A DNA stretch of 64,000 nt from Lutibacter oricola (GTDB lineage Bacteria; Bacteroidota; Bacteroidia; Flavobacteriales; Flavobacteriaceae), in contig NZ_FNNJ01000008.1 of assembly GCF_900106565.1 (NCBI RefSeq), forward strand, positions 1 through 64,000, read 5' to 3'. Of the stretch, positions 9,534-17,930 are shown piece after piece; positions within the stretch are counted from its first letter, which is position 1; each line of letters begins with the position of its first letter. The notes below the pieces were generated by a model. That model saw only the letters and a list, made by a program, of their open reading frames with translations, made no database searches and had not been told where the DNA came from. A program made the position numbers and the translations under genes.

Positions 9534-10552
9534 TGAAAATATTATACGCAGTACAAGGTACAGGAAATGGACATTTAAGTAGGGCTAAAGAAGTTTTACC
9601 AGCACTATTAAATAGAGCTCAGGTTGATGTTTTAGTAAGCGGTAATCAGGCAGAAGTAAAGTTAGAACATGAAATAAAATACAACTATAAAGGTTTAAGT
9701 TTTTATTTTGGAAAAAACGGAGGAATAAGCTTTGGGAAAACATTAAAAAATAATGATCCAGTTAGAGTACTAAAAGAAATTTTAAAGGTTCCTGTTACGG
9801 AATATGATTTGGTTATTAACGATTTTGAACCAATTACTGCTTGGGCTTGTAAAATTCGAGGTGTAAAATGTATTTCATTAAGTCATCAAGCAGCATTGTA
9901 TACAGAAAATGTTCCAAGACCAAATTTTAAAGATGTAATAGGAAAGTTTATTATTAATAATTATGCGAAGACCAAATATAGATATGGTTTTCATTTTAAA
10001 AAATACAACGAAAACGTATATTCTCCTATTATAAGAAATGATATTCGCTTGCTAAAACGAACAAAAAAAGATCATTATACAGTTTATTTACCTGCTTATT
10101 CTGATGAAAGAATAATTTCAGTTTTATCTAAAATAAAAGGTGTAAAGTGGAAGGTGTTTTCGAAGCATACAAACAAATATTACCAAAAAAAGAATGTATA
10201 CATTAAACCAATTAACAGTAAAAAGTTTGAAAAAAGTTTAGCTTCTTGTCAAGGTATTTTGTGTGGTGCTGGATTTGAAACTCCTGCTGAAGCTATATTT
10301 CTTAAGAAGAAATTATTGGTAATTCCAATGAAAAATCAATATGAACAACATTTTAATGCTAAGGCATTGGAAGAGTTAGGTGTGCCAGTTTTAAAATCTT
10401 TAAAGAAAAAGCAAATTCAAAAAATTGAAGATTGGATACAAAGTGATTCAAAAGTATCGTTAGAATTTCCAAATGAAACACAACAAATAGTAGATCATAT
10501 TTTGTACGATTTTATTCAAATTGAAGATCCAATACATTTAATTGAAAGTTAA
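9533..10552 (+). CDS. MurG/UGT-like glycosyltransferase
   Basis: 339 residues. The N-terminus KILYAVQGTGNGHLSRAKE is the glycine-rich acceptor-domain start of GT-B glycosyltransferases related to MurG and UDP-glycosyltransferases. The C-terminal half contains CQGILCGAGFETPAEAIFL and the QYEQHFNAKALEELG segment, which resemble the nucleotide-sugar binding region. It is cytoplasmic or peripheral at the membrane; donor and acceptor are unknown. The one-base overlap with the preceding phosphatase gene points to a joint pathway, perhaps a glycolipid. Confidence 0.82.
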   Translation: MKILYAVQGTGNGHLSRAKEVLPALLNRAQVDVLVSGNQAEVKLEHEIKYNYKGLSFYFGKNGGISFGKTLKNNDPVRVLKEILKVPVTEYDLVINDFEPITAWACKIRGVKCISLSHQAALYTENVPRPNFKDVIGKFIINNYAKTKYRYGFHFKKYNENVYSPIIRNDIRLLKRTKKDHYTVYLPAYSDERIISVLSKIKGVKWKVFSKHTNKYYQKKNVYIKPINSKKFEKSLASCQGILCGAGFETPAEAIFLKKKLLVIPMKNQYEQHFNAKALEELGVPVLKSLKKKQIQKIEDWIQSDSKVSLEFPNETQQIVDHILYDFIQIEDPIHLIES

Positions 10553-10599
10553 AAGAGATTCTTAGTTTAAACTTTGTATTTTTAAATAAAATAAAAAGT

Positions 10600-11589
10600 A
10601 TGAAGAGATATTTTAATGATGGAAATATAAGATGGGGTATAATTGGCTGTGGAGATGTAACTGAAATAAAAAGCGGACCACCATATTATTCAATTGAAGA
10701 ATTTTCTTTAGAAGCAGTTATGCGACGTGATGAGCATAGGGCAAAAGATTACGCCAAAAGACATAATGTTCCAAAATATTATTCAAATGCAGATGATTTA
10801 ATTAATGATCCAAATGTAGATGCAATTTATATTGCAACACCACCAGATAGCCATAAATTTTATGGATTAAAAGTAGCTGATGCTGGAAAACCTTGTTGTA
10901 TTGAAAAACCTCTATCTCCAAGTTATAATGAAAGTTTAGCAATTGTAGAAGCTTTTAAAAAAATAAATTTACCGTTGTTTGTTGCCTATTATAGAAGAAC
11001 ACTACCTAGGTTTCTTAAAGTTAAAGAATGGATTGATTCTGGAATTATAGGTGAAATTAGGCACATAAATTCGAAGCTACATATTCCTCCAAGTAACTTG
11101 GATTTATCAGAAGAGTACAATTGGAGAACAGATATAAAAATTGCACCAGCTGGATATTTTGATGACTTGGCAAGTCACGGATTAGATCTGTTTACTTATT
11201 TTTTAGGGAATATAAAAGAAGCTCAGGGAGTTAGTTTGAATCAACAAAAGTTGTACACAGCTAAGGATGCAGTTTCAGCTAGTTGGATTCACGAAATTGG
11301 TATAACTGGTGTAGGAAGTTGGAATTTTGGAACATATGATAGAGAAGATTTGGTTGTTATTTATGGAGAAAAAGGTCAAATTGAATTTTCTGTATTTGAT
11401 GAAAATCCAATTAAATTAGTTTCAGAAAGTGAAAATTTAGAATTAAATATTGAACATCCAAAACATGTTCAATATTATCATGTTGAAGCTATGAGAGATT
11501 ATTTTTCTGAAAATGTTTCGCACCCTTCAACAGGTGAAACAGCTTTACATACAAGTTGGGTAATGGATAAAATATTAGGGAAAATATAA
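10600..11589 (+). CDS. Gfo/Idh/MocA-family NAD(P)-dependent oxidoreductase
   Basis: 329 residues. An N-terminal Rossmann fold (IRWGIIGCGDVTEIKSGP) is followed by the diagnostic EKPLSPSY motif with the catalytic-site lysine and a C-terminal alpha/beta substrate domain. Family members oxidise or reduce sugars, inositols or related polyols. The substrate is not evident. The gene stands alone, 47 bp after the glycosyltransferase, and converges on the complex I operon across a palindromic repeat that may act in transcription termination. Confidence 0.88.
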   Translation: MKRYFNDGNIRWGIIGCGDVTEIKSGPPYYSIEEFSLEAVMRRDEHRAKDYAKRHNVPKYYSNADDLINDPNVDAIYIATPPDSHKFYGLKVADAGKPCCIEKPLSPSYNESLAIVEAFKKINLPLFVAYYRRTLPRFLKVKEWIDSGIIGEIRHINSKLHIPPSNLDLSEEYNWRTDIKIAPAGYFDDLASHGLDLFTYFLGNIKEAQGVSLNQQKLYTAKDAVSASWIHEIGITGVGSWNFGTYDREDLVVIYGEKGQIEFSVFDENPIKLVSESENLELNIEHPKHVQYYHVEAMRDYFSENVSHPSTGETALHTSWVMDKILGKI

Positions 11590-11595
11590 TATTTA

Positions 11596-11675
11596 CGTCA
11601 ACCTGAACTTGTTTCAGGTTCTCATTCTGCTAAATTTCAATTATGATGTGATGCTGAACTAAATTCAGCATGACG
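11596..11675. repeat. REPIN-like palindromic repeat, copy 1 (80 bp)
   Basis: Bounded by CGTCA and TGACG. It holds two hairpins, ACCTGAACTTGTTTCAGGT and GCTGAACTAAATTCAGC, in inverted orientation with a short spacer. It lies between two convergent genes. Copies 2 and 3 have exactly the same length. Confidence 0.8.
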
Positions 11676-11695
11676 GTAGACTAATTTAAAATAAT

Positions 11696-12022
11696 TTAAT
11701 TAGCATAATTCCAATAATGCGGATTGGTATCATCTGTTTTTTGATTCCAATAATCTTGTGTTACCTTTCTGCCATCCAATGTTTTTAATTTACGTTCAAA
11801 AACCCAAATAGTTGGATTAAAAACCATATCGGTTACAGCTACTGTATATAATTGAGGATCCTCCTCAGTTTTTCGTTTTTCTTCCTGAATAACAACTTCT
11901 AAACCATTGTGTTCAAGTAATTTTTTTAAAAAGTTTTTACGATTTTCATCAATTTTCTTTTCAACAAAAGTAACTCTTGTATCTCCAATACTTCCAAAGG
12001 TATGTTTTCCTGCTAATGCCAT
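11696..12022 (-). CDS. Small uncharacterised protein encoded directly after nuoN
   Basis: 108 residues, soluble, with no membrane segment and no recognised domain. It begins 5 bp after the nuoN stop codon, so it is almost certainly the last gene of the complex I operon. The protein starts with ALAGKHTFGSIGDTRVTFVE and has a charged middle and an aromatic C-terminus (DYWNQK, PHYWNYAN). Function unknown. The tight linkage raises the possibility of an accessory or assembly role for complex I, but nothing in the sequence proves it. Confidence 0.75.
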   Translation of the reverse strand: MALAGKHTFGSIGDTRVTFVEKKIDENRKNFLKKLLEHNGLEVVIQEEKRKTEEDPQLYTVAVTDMVFNPTIWVFERKLKTLDGRKVTQDYWNQKTDDTNPHYWNYAN

Positions 12023-12027
12023 AATTC

Positions 12028-13455
12028 TTAATTTAAAAAGCTACTTAATTCGTAAATATAATCATATAATGGGCTGTATAATCCAAGAACTAAAATACCG
12101 ACAACGGTAATTAGTAAACCTAAACGCATATAAAGTTTGTTCTTGAAAAACGGAATTGGATTTTCGTTCTTTCTAATAAACATTGCTCTAATTACCAGTA
12201 AATAGTAATACAATGAGATAGTTACGTTAACAACAGCTAAAAACACCAATAAGTAATATCCTTTACTTGCAGCTGCAGTAAATAAGAAAAACTTACCAAA
12301 AAACCCTGCAACTGGAGGAATACCAGCTAATGAAAATAAGGCCAACATCATTACCAAACTTAAATTAGGATTTGTTCTATACAAGCCATTATAATCGTCC
12401 ATATTTTCTTTTCCTGTTTTTAATGAAATTGCCTGAACAACTCCAAAAGCTGCTAGGTTAGAAAATATATAAATCAATACAAAATAAACAATGGTTGCAA
12501 CTCCTAATTGAGTTCCAGTAATTAATCCTAACAAAATAAAACCAGCTTGAGCAATTGATGAGAATGCTAAAAAACGTTTCATGTTTTGCTGTCTCAATGC
12601 AAATAAGTTACCTATAAACATTGTAGCTATAGCAACCACGTAAACCATATTCTCCCAAACGTGCATTAAAGGTTTAAAAATAGTGAACATTAAAATCATT
12701 AAAATAAATACAGCTGCACCTTTTGAAATAACAGATAAATACGAAGCTACACTAATTGGTGCTCCTTCGTATACATCAGCAGTCCAAAAGTGAAATGGAA
12801 CCAATGATATTTTAAATGCCAAACCGGCAAAGAATAAGAAAAACCCTAAAACAGTTAAGTTGCTTGCTGAAATAACTTCAACAATTTCATTAAAATAGAT
12901 AGATCCTGAAGTTGCATACAGCATAGATATACCAAATAAAGATACTCCAGAAGCCAATGCTGCAGACAAAATTAATTTAATTCCTGATTCACTAGAAATT
13001 CTTTTTGAAGTCTCAAAAGCAGCTAAAGCCGCAACAGGTAAGGTTGATAATTCTAAGCCAATGTAGAACATTAAGAAATCACCCGAAGAAATCATAAAAT
13101 ACATTCCTAACAATGATGAGAATAATAAAATAAAGAATTCAGTTCCTCTATCTTGATTTACAATTTTTTCTTGTAACCACTCAGCCGATTGTAATAGTAA
13201 AATGAAGACACCAATATTCAATACATTTTTAAAGAAATGAATCATATTGTTGGTTCTAAACATTCCGCCAAACAAAGAGCTCTCTTCAATTTGTAAAAAA
13301 CCAACTGCGGTATGAATTCCAAAAAGAAATATAGCCAAGTGTACAAGACTTCCTTTCTTGTTTTTATGTATAAAAATTTCACCTACCAACAATAACAAGG
13401 TTATTGCTAACAGTAAAATTTCGTGTCTCATTAATAAAAAATTACTAAAATTCAT
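12028..13455 (-). CDS. nuoN: NADH-quinone oxidoreductase-type complex I, subunit N
   Basis: 475 residues, near the usual length. An antiporter-like proton-pumping membrane subunit of complex I with about 14 hydrophobic segments. The family-typical GLELSTLPVAALAAF (Glu of TM5) and LVPFHFWTADVYEGAP, with the key Lys preceding, are visible. It lies 19 bp after nuoM in the fixed order L-M-N. Confidence 0.95.
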   Translation of the reverse strand: MNFSNFLLMRHEILLLAITLLLLVGEIFIHKNKKGSLVHLAIFLFGIHTAVGFLQIEESSLFGGMFRTNNMIHFFKNVLNIGVFILLLQSAEWLQEKIVNQDRGTEFFILLFSSLLGMYFMISSGDFLMFYIGLELSTLPVAALAAFETSKRISSESGIKLILSAALASGVSLFGISMLYATSGSIYFNEIVEVISASNLTVLGFFLFFAGLAFKISLVPFHFWTADVYEGAPISVASYLSVISKGAAVFILMILMFTIFKPLMHVWENMVYVVAIATMFIGNLFALRQQNMKRFLAFSSIAQAGFILLGLITGTQLGVATIVYFVLIYIFSNLAAFGVVQAISLKTGKENMDDYNGLYRTNPNLSLVMMLALFSLAGIPPVAGFFGKFFLFTAAASKGYYLLVFLAVVNVTISLYYYLLVIRAMFIRKNENPIPFFKNKLYMRLGLLITVVGILVLGLYSPLYDYIYELSSFLN

Positions 13456-13474
13456 TTAGTTATCTATTTAAATA

Positions 13475-14962
13475 TTATAATACTCTTTGTATAAATGGTT
13501 GTAAACTATCTAAAATCATATCACTCAACCAAAGTGGTGCAACTCCCATTGCAACAATTGGAATTAGTAATAACAGGATTCCAGTTTTTTCATACCAAGT
13601 AACTGTTGGTAAATTTAAAAATGCTTCGTTTTTAACGGGTCCCATTAACATAATTCCAACAACACGCAAAATGTAAACGGCGGTTACTACGATTGCTGAT
13701 ACCGAAATAATAGTTGCTATTCTATAAAACATTCCTTCATTTTGAAATGCTCCTACAAAAATGTTCATTTCAGCAATAAATCCACTAAATCCTGGTAAAC
13801 CTAGAGATGCTAACCCAGCAATTACATAAATAGCGGAAATAAAAGGAATCACCTTAAGTAATCCTCCTAGTTTGGTAATATCTCTTGTGTGGGTTCTTCC
13901 GTAAATCATTCCAATTAAGGCAAAGAATAAGGCTGTCATAAATCCATGAGAAAGCGATTGTAAAATAGCTCCGTTCCAAGCAGTTTTATTTAGCATTAAT
14001 AATGCAAATAATACCATTCCTAAGTGACTTACTGAAGAATACGCGTTGATGTATTTTAAATCTTTTTGTTTTATGGCTCCAAAAGCACCGTAAATAACAC
14101 CTGTTGCAGCTAAAATTATAAAGAACCAATCCCAATGCATTGCACCTTCAGGTAATAAATACATAGCAACTCTAAATACTCCATAACCACCTAACTTCAT
14201 TAATACACCTGCGTGTAACATTGAAACGGCTGTTGGTGCTGATGCGTGACCATCTGGCGACCAAGTATGAAATGGAAATAAAGCTCCTAATACAGCAAAA
14301 CCTATAAACGTAAGTGGGAAAAATAATTTTTGAGCTTCAAATGGAATATTAACCTGAGCAATTTCAAGAATATTAAAAGTTAAAGCCCCTCCATCTGCAT
14401 TTGAGTTGAAATATATTCCTAAAACCCCAACCAATAAAACTGCTGAAGCTCCCATAAGCATCAACGTTAATTTCATTGCTGAATATTCTTTTGGACCTGT
14501 TCCCCAAATACCAATTAGCAAGTACATTGGTATTACAGCTATTTCGTAAAAAACAAACATTGTAAACAAGTCGATAGAAATAAAGAATCCATAAACTCCA
14601 GTGGATAAAACCAATAGAGAGATGAAGAATTCTTTAGGTAAGTCGGTCATTTTCCAAGAAATAAAAACTCCTGCTAAAACAACAATAGCGGTTAGTAAAA
14701 GCAAAGCAACCGAAATACCATCAACACCAATAGCGTAATGTATGTTGAATTGTTCGAACCAAACAACATTTTTGGTAAACACCATAATACTATCGTTTAT
14801 TGCTCTTTCTTTGAAGTAAGCAAAAACTAAATTTATTGCCATTCCAAGTTGAATTAAACTTCCAACCATTGAAACTATACGAGCCTGTTTTAAACCTTTG
14901 GTAAAAACCAAAGCCAAAATAGTTAAAACAGGAACGGTGACAAAAAGTGATAAAATATCCAT
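13475..14962 (-). CDS. nuoM: NADH-quinone oxidoreductase-type complex I, subunit M
   Basis: Antiporter-like membrane subunit, 495 residues from the chosen start. The open frame extends to an ATG at 15004, but those extra 14 codons are translated from the palindromic repeat at 14999-15078 and do not look like a NuoM N-terminus. ATG at 14962, giving MDILSLFVTVPVL, is the natural start. Conserved features include VFYEIAVIPMYLLIGIWG (TM5 Glu) and FPFHTWSPDGHASAPTAVSM. Confidence 0.95.
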   Translation of the reverse strand: MDILSLFVTVPVLTILALVFTKGLKQARIVSMVGSLIQLGMAINLVFAYFKERAINDSIMVFTKNVVWFEQFNIHYAIGVDGISVALLLLTAIVVLAGVFISWKMTDLPKEFFISLLVLSTGVYGFFISIDLFTMFVFYEIAVIPMYLLIGIWGTGPKEYSAMKLTLMLMGASAVLLVGVLGIYFNSNADGGALTFNILEIAQVNIPFEAQKLFFPLTFIGFAVLGALFPFHTWSPDGHASAPTAVSMLHAGVLMKLGGYGVFRVAMYLLPEGAMHWDWFFIILAATGVIYGAFGAIKQKDLKYINAYSSVSHLGMVLFALLMLNKTAWNGAILQSLSHGFMTALFFALIGMIYGRTHTRDITKLGGLLKVIPFISAIYVIAGLASLGLPGFSGFIAEMNIFVGAFQNEGMFYRIATIISVSAIVVTAVYILRVVGIMLMGPVKNEAFLNLPTVTWYEKTGILLLLIPIVAMGVAPLWLSDMILDSLQPFIQRVL

Positions 14963-14998
14963 ATTTTTTATTCTAAATACTTTTGAAATTACAAAAAA

Positions 14999-15078
14999 TG
15001 TCATTCTGAACTTGTTTCAGAATCTCATCATATTGCTCTTCAATTGTTATGTGAACCTGAACCAAGTTCAGGTTGACG
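14999..15078. repeat. REPIN-like palindromic repeat, copy 2 (80 bp)
   Basis: Two opposed hairpins, TTCTGAACTTGTTTCAGAA and ACCTGAACCAAGTTCAGGT, with outer ends TGTCA/TGACG. It fills most of the nuoL-nuoM junction inside the operon, upstream of the corrected nuoM start. Confidence 0.82.
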
Positions 15079-15105
15079 ATCGTTTTATTTTTTAAATTCT
15101 TCATT

Positions 15106-17025
15106 TTAATTACCCAACATGTAAATAAATACCAAAGCAATTATTACCACTCCAGCAATAAATGCAAATGCATAATCTTGTACTTTACCAGATTGCATTC
15201 TTTTTATTTTTTCTGAAACCACAACGGTTTTATTTCCAATACCTTCCATAGTGCCATCTACAATCTTCTTGTCGAATTTGGCAATGTTTTCAGCAACACT
15301 GTTAAATAAAATCTTTTTAGTTACAAACATGTAAATCTCATCAAAATAAAACTTGTCCCTAGCCCATTTATATAAAGGTCCAAAAGCCTTCGCAAATTTA
15401 TCTGATAGGTCATTTTCTTTTTTGTAGAAAATAGTTGCCAGTACAATTCCTGAAACAGCTACAAATGAAGACAACAAAGCTACCGGATAATTGATATGAG
15501 TTTCGAAACCAATTTTATCAGCAGATATAAATTCACTAAAAGGAATAAACCCTGAAAAAACAGTAATCAATGCCAATACTATTAAAGGAAATGTCATTGA
15601 TAAAGGTGATTCATGCGGTGCGTGTTTGTATTGTGTATTTTTTCCCCAGAAAATTCCGAAGTACAATCTAAACATATAAAAAGCCGTTAAACCTGCTACA
15701 AAAACGCCAACACCATAAATTAGTTTATTGTGCTCAAAAGCAGCAACCAAAATTTCATCTTTACTCCAAAAACCTGAAAGTGGAAAAACCCCTGAAATGG
15801 CTAATGCAGCAATTAAAAATGTAGCATTTGTAATTGGCATATACTTTCGTAAACCGCCCATATCTTTTAGATAATTACTATGTACAGCGTGAATTACAGA
15901 ACCTGCACCTAGGAATAATAATGCTTTAAACATTGCGTGTGTAAACAAATGGAACATAGAAGCCATATACCCAACACCTTCGTGTCCATCGTATCCAGAA
16001 ACTCCTAAAGCCAACATCATATATCCTAATTGCGACATTGTAGAAAATGCTAGAACACGTTTAATATCGGTTTGTGTAATAGCAATAATCGCAGCGAATA
16101 ATGAGGAAAATGCTCCTACATAAGCTACAATGTTTAAGGCGAATCCATCTTCAACAAAATAATACATTGGAAATAGTCGGGCTACTAAATAAACACCTGC
16201 AACAACCATTGTAGCTGCATGAATTAATGCTGAAACTGGTGTTGGTCCTTCCATTGCATCTGGTAACCAAATGTGTAAAGGAAACATGGCGGATTTTCCT
16301 GCACCTCCAATAAATATTAAAATTAATGCCCAAGTAATAACCGATAAGCCCATGAATGAAGTAGATGCCCAATTTAAAATGGCACTTCCTTCAGGATTAT
16401 TCAGCGTTTCAAAATCAAAAGTTCCTGTGTAATATCCAACCATTAAAATTCCTATTAAGAAACCTAAATCAGCAAAACGAGTAACAATAAAAGCTTTTTT
16501 TGCAGCAGCAACAGCTGAGTTTTTTGTATAATAATATCCAATTAATAAATAGGATGAAACTCCAACCAATTCCCAGAAAATATAAATTTGAAATAAATTG
16601 GCAGCTAAAACCAATCCGAACATAGAGAATGAAAAGAGAGATAAAAAAGCAAAAAATCTTGTATACCCTTCATCACCTTTCATATAACCTCTACTATAAA
16701 TGTGTACCATTAATGATATAATGGAAACTACAATTAACATCATTATTGAAATTGGATCTACTAAAACCCCCATGTCAATTGCAAGCGTATCAGTAAAATT
16801 CATCCAAGTTGTTTTATGAACAAGTGTTTGATAAACTCCATTAACTTTTCCGTGAACAAAAAAGTATTGATACGCAGTATAGAATGATAGTAAAGTTGAG
16901 GTTGATAAACCTGTAACACCAATATAGCCAGAAACTGCAGGTTTAATTTTTTTGTTATAAATTCCTAATAGTAAAAAAACTACAAAAGGAATTAACGGAA
17001 TTAATATTATATAAGTAAAATTCAT
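15106..17025 (-). CDS. nuoL: NADH-quinone oxidoreductase-type complex I, subunit L
   Basis: 639 residues. The largest antiporter-like membrane subunit, with the C-terminal lateral helix region that links the proton channels. Visible motifs are FWELVGVSSYLLIGYYY (TM5 Glu), SAMFPLHIWLPDAMEGPTPV and SALIHAATMVVAGVY, all classic NuoL/ND5 sequences. It is separated from nuoK by a palindromic repeat and from nuoM by another, so both flanking junctions are unusually long for this operon. Confidence 0.96.
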   Translation of the reverse strand: MNFTYIILIPLIPFVVFLLLGIYNKKIKPAVSGYIGVTGLSTSTLLSFYTAYQYFFVHGKVNGVYQTLVHKTTWMNFTDTLAIDMGVLVDPISIMMLIVVSIISLMVHIYSRGYMKGDEGYTRFFAFLSLFSFSMFGLVLAANLFQIYIFWELVGVSSYLLIGYYYTKNSAVAAAKKAFIVTRFADLGFLIGILMVGYYTGTFDFETLNNPEGSAILNWASTSFMGLSVITWALILIFIGGAGKSAMFPLHIWLPDAMEGPTPVSALIHAATMVVAGVYLVARLFPMYYFVEDGFALNIVAYVGAFSSLFAAIIAITQTDIKRVLAFSTMSQLGYMMLALGVSGYDGHEGVGYMASMFHLFTHAMFKALLFLGAGSVIHAVHSNYLKDMGGLRKYMPITNATFLIAALAISGVFPLSGFWSKDEILVAAFEHNKLIYGVGVFVAGLTAFYMFRLYFGIFWGKNTQYKHAPHESPLSMTFPLIVLALITVFSGFIPFSEFISADKIGFETHINYPVALLSSFVAVSGIVLATIFYKKENDLSDKFAKAFGPLYKWARDKFYFDEIYMFVTKKILFNSVAENIAKFDKKIVDGTMEGIGNKTVVVSEKIKRMQSGKVQDYAFAFIAGVVIIALVFIYMLGN

Positions 17026-17067
17026 AATTTAATAAGTTTAGAGTGAACTATTAGAAATTAATGTTCT

Positions 17068-17147
17068 CGTCATTCTGAACTTGTTTCAGAATCTCATCAG
17101 AGTGATTGAAAATTTGAGTGAGAACCTGAAACAAGTTCAGGTTGACG
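17068..17147. repeat. REPIN-like palindromic repeat, copy 3 (80 bp)
   Basis: CGTCATTCTGAACTTG at one end mirrors CAAGTTCAGGTTGACG at the other; each half is itself a hairpin. It is located between nuoK and nuoL. Confidence 0.84.
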
Positions 17148-17185
17148 ATTTTGTTTAAATTCATTGTGTTCCTTTTTACTTTATT

Positions 17186-17503
17186 CTAATACTTCATAAT
17201 TTCAGTATCTTTAATTTCAACAGAGGCAATTTGCCTATATAAGTTAATAATAATGGCAACTGCCAGAGCTGTTTCAGCAGCGGCAACGGCTATAATAAAT
17301 ATGGAGAAAACTACTCCTTGTAACATATCCGGATATAAATATTTGTTGATAACAACAAAGTTTATAACAGATGCATTCAATATCAATTCGATTGACATTA
17401 ATATTGAAATCAAATTTTTTCGTGTTAAAAAACCATAAACTCCAATAAAAAATAGAATTGAGGTTACGGTTAGTATTTCGTAAATGCTAATTCCAGCTAT
17501 CAT
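17186..17503 (-). CDS. nuoK: NADH-quinone oxidoreductase-type complex I, subunit K
   Basis: 105 residues from ATG at 17503 (MIAGISIYEIL), the normal size for NuoK. The open frame reaches ATG 17545, but the extra 14 residues (SSGFRLRTSNFKN) are translated from the repeat flanking the upstream S23-type gene, so the shorter start is preferred. Three membrane segments, with the conserved SIELILNASVINFV helix containing the proton-path Glu and AAAETALAVAI in the third. Confidence 0.93.
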   Translation of the reverse strand: MIAGISIYEILTVTSILFFIGVYGFLTRKNLISILMSIELILNASVINFVVINKYLYPDMLQGVVFSIFIIAVAAAETALAVAIIINLYRQIASVEIKDTEIMKY

Positions 17504-17516
17504 ATTTTTAAAGTTT

Positions 17517-17534
17517 GAAGTCCGAAGTCTGAAG
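17517..17534. repeat. 18-bp repeat flanking the S23-type gene, nuoK side
   Basis: GAAGTCCGAAGTCTGAAG. It matches the reverse complement of 17951-17968 at 15 of 18 positions, so the two copies form an inverted pair around the four-helix-bundle gene. Confidence 0.7.
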
Positions 17535-17573
17535 CCTGAGGACAAAAGAAAGAAGACTGAAGTTGATTTTTCA

Positions 17574-17927
17574 TTATTTTATATTTTTTCTAAAAGCAAT
17601 CATCATATTCATTAGATTAAATGATGCTTCATAATATTTATTAAATTCTTGTTCTGTAATATATTCTCTTCTATAAGCTTTGTGTAAACATGTTACAACT
17701 TCAGCTAAAGATCTTATGGAATAACCCATAAAACGTTTGAATTCAGGATTTGTTTGTCCTATTGAGCCTTCAGAAATATTTAATGCTATAGAATCTACAG
17801 CTCTTCTAATTTGAGATGAAAGATTGTATATTTCTTTATTAGGAAATTTTTCTGACAATAAATTAATGTCTTCTCCAATTTCCATAGCTTTCTGCCAAAT
17901 CAATAAGTTTTCAAATTTGAATTTCAT
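17574..17927 (-). CDS. Four-helix-bundle protein, S23/23S rRNA intervening-sequence family
   Basis: 117 residues. The N-terminus FENLLIWQKAMEIGEDI and the central SSQIRRAVDSIALNISEG are the hallmark of the S23 four-helix-bundle family (TIGR02436-type), first found in 23S rRNA intervening sequences; a related fold occurs as the accessory protein of diversity-generating retroelements. Biochemical role is unknown. It is not a complex I subunit, yet it sits in-strand between nuoJ (stop 3 bp upstream) and nuoK. Inverted repeats at 17517-17534 and 17951-17968 bracket it, which suggests insertion as a cassette. It must be transcribed with nuo. Confidence 0.88.
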   Translation of the reverse strand: MKFKFENLLIWQKAMEIGEDINLLSEKFPNKEIYNLSSQIRRAVDSIALNISEGSIGQTNPEFKRFMGYSIRSLAEVVTCLHKAYRREYITEQEFNKYYEASFNLMNMMIAFRKNIK

Positions 17928-17930
17928 AAT

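Noticed and set aside
14963-15004. 14-residue N-terminal extension of NuoM starting at ATG 15004
   Set aside because: The extra codons overlap the 80-bp palindromic repeat; the conserved protein begins at ATG 14962.
17504-17545. 14-residue N-terminal extension of NuoK starting at ATG 17545
   Set aside because: Translated from the repeat flanking the S23-type gene; normal NuoK length starts at 17503.
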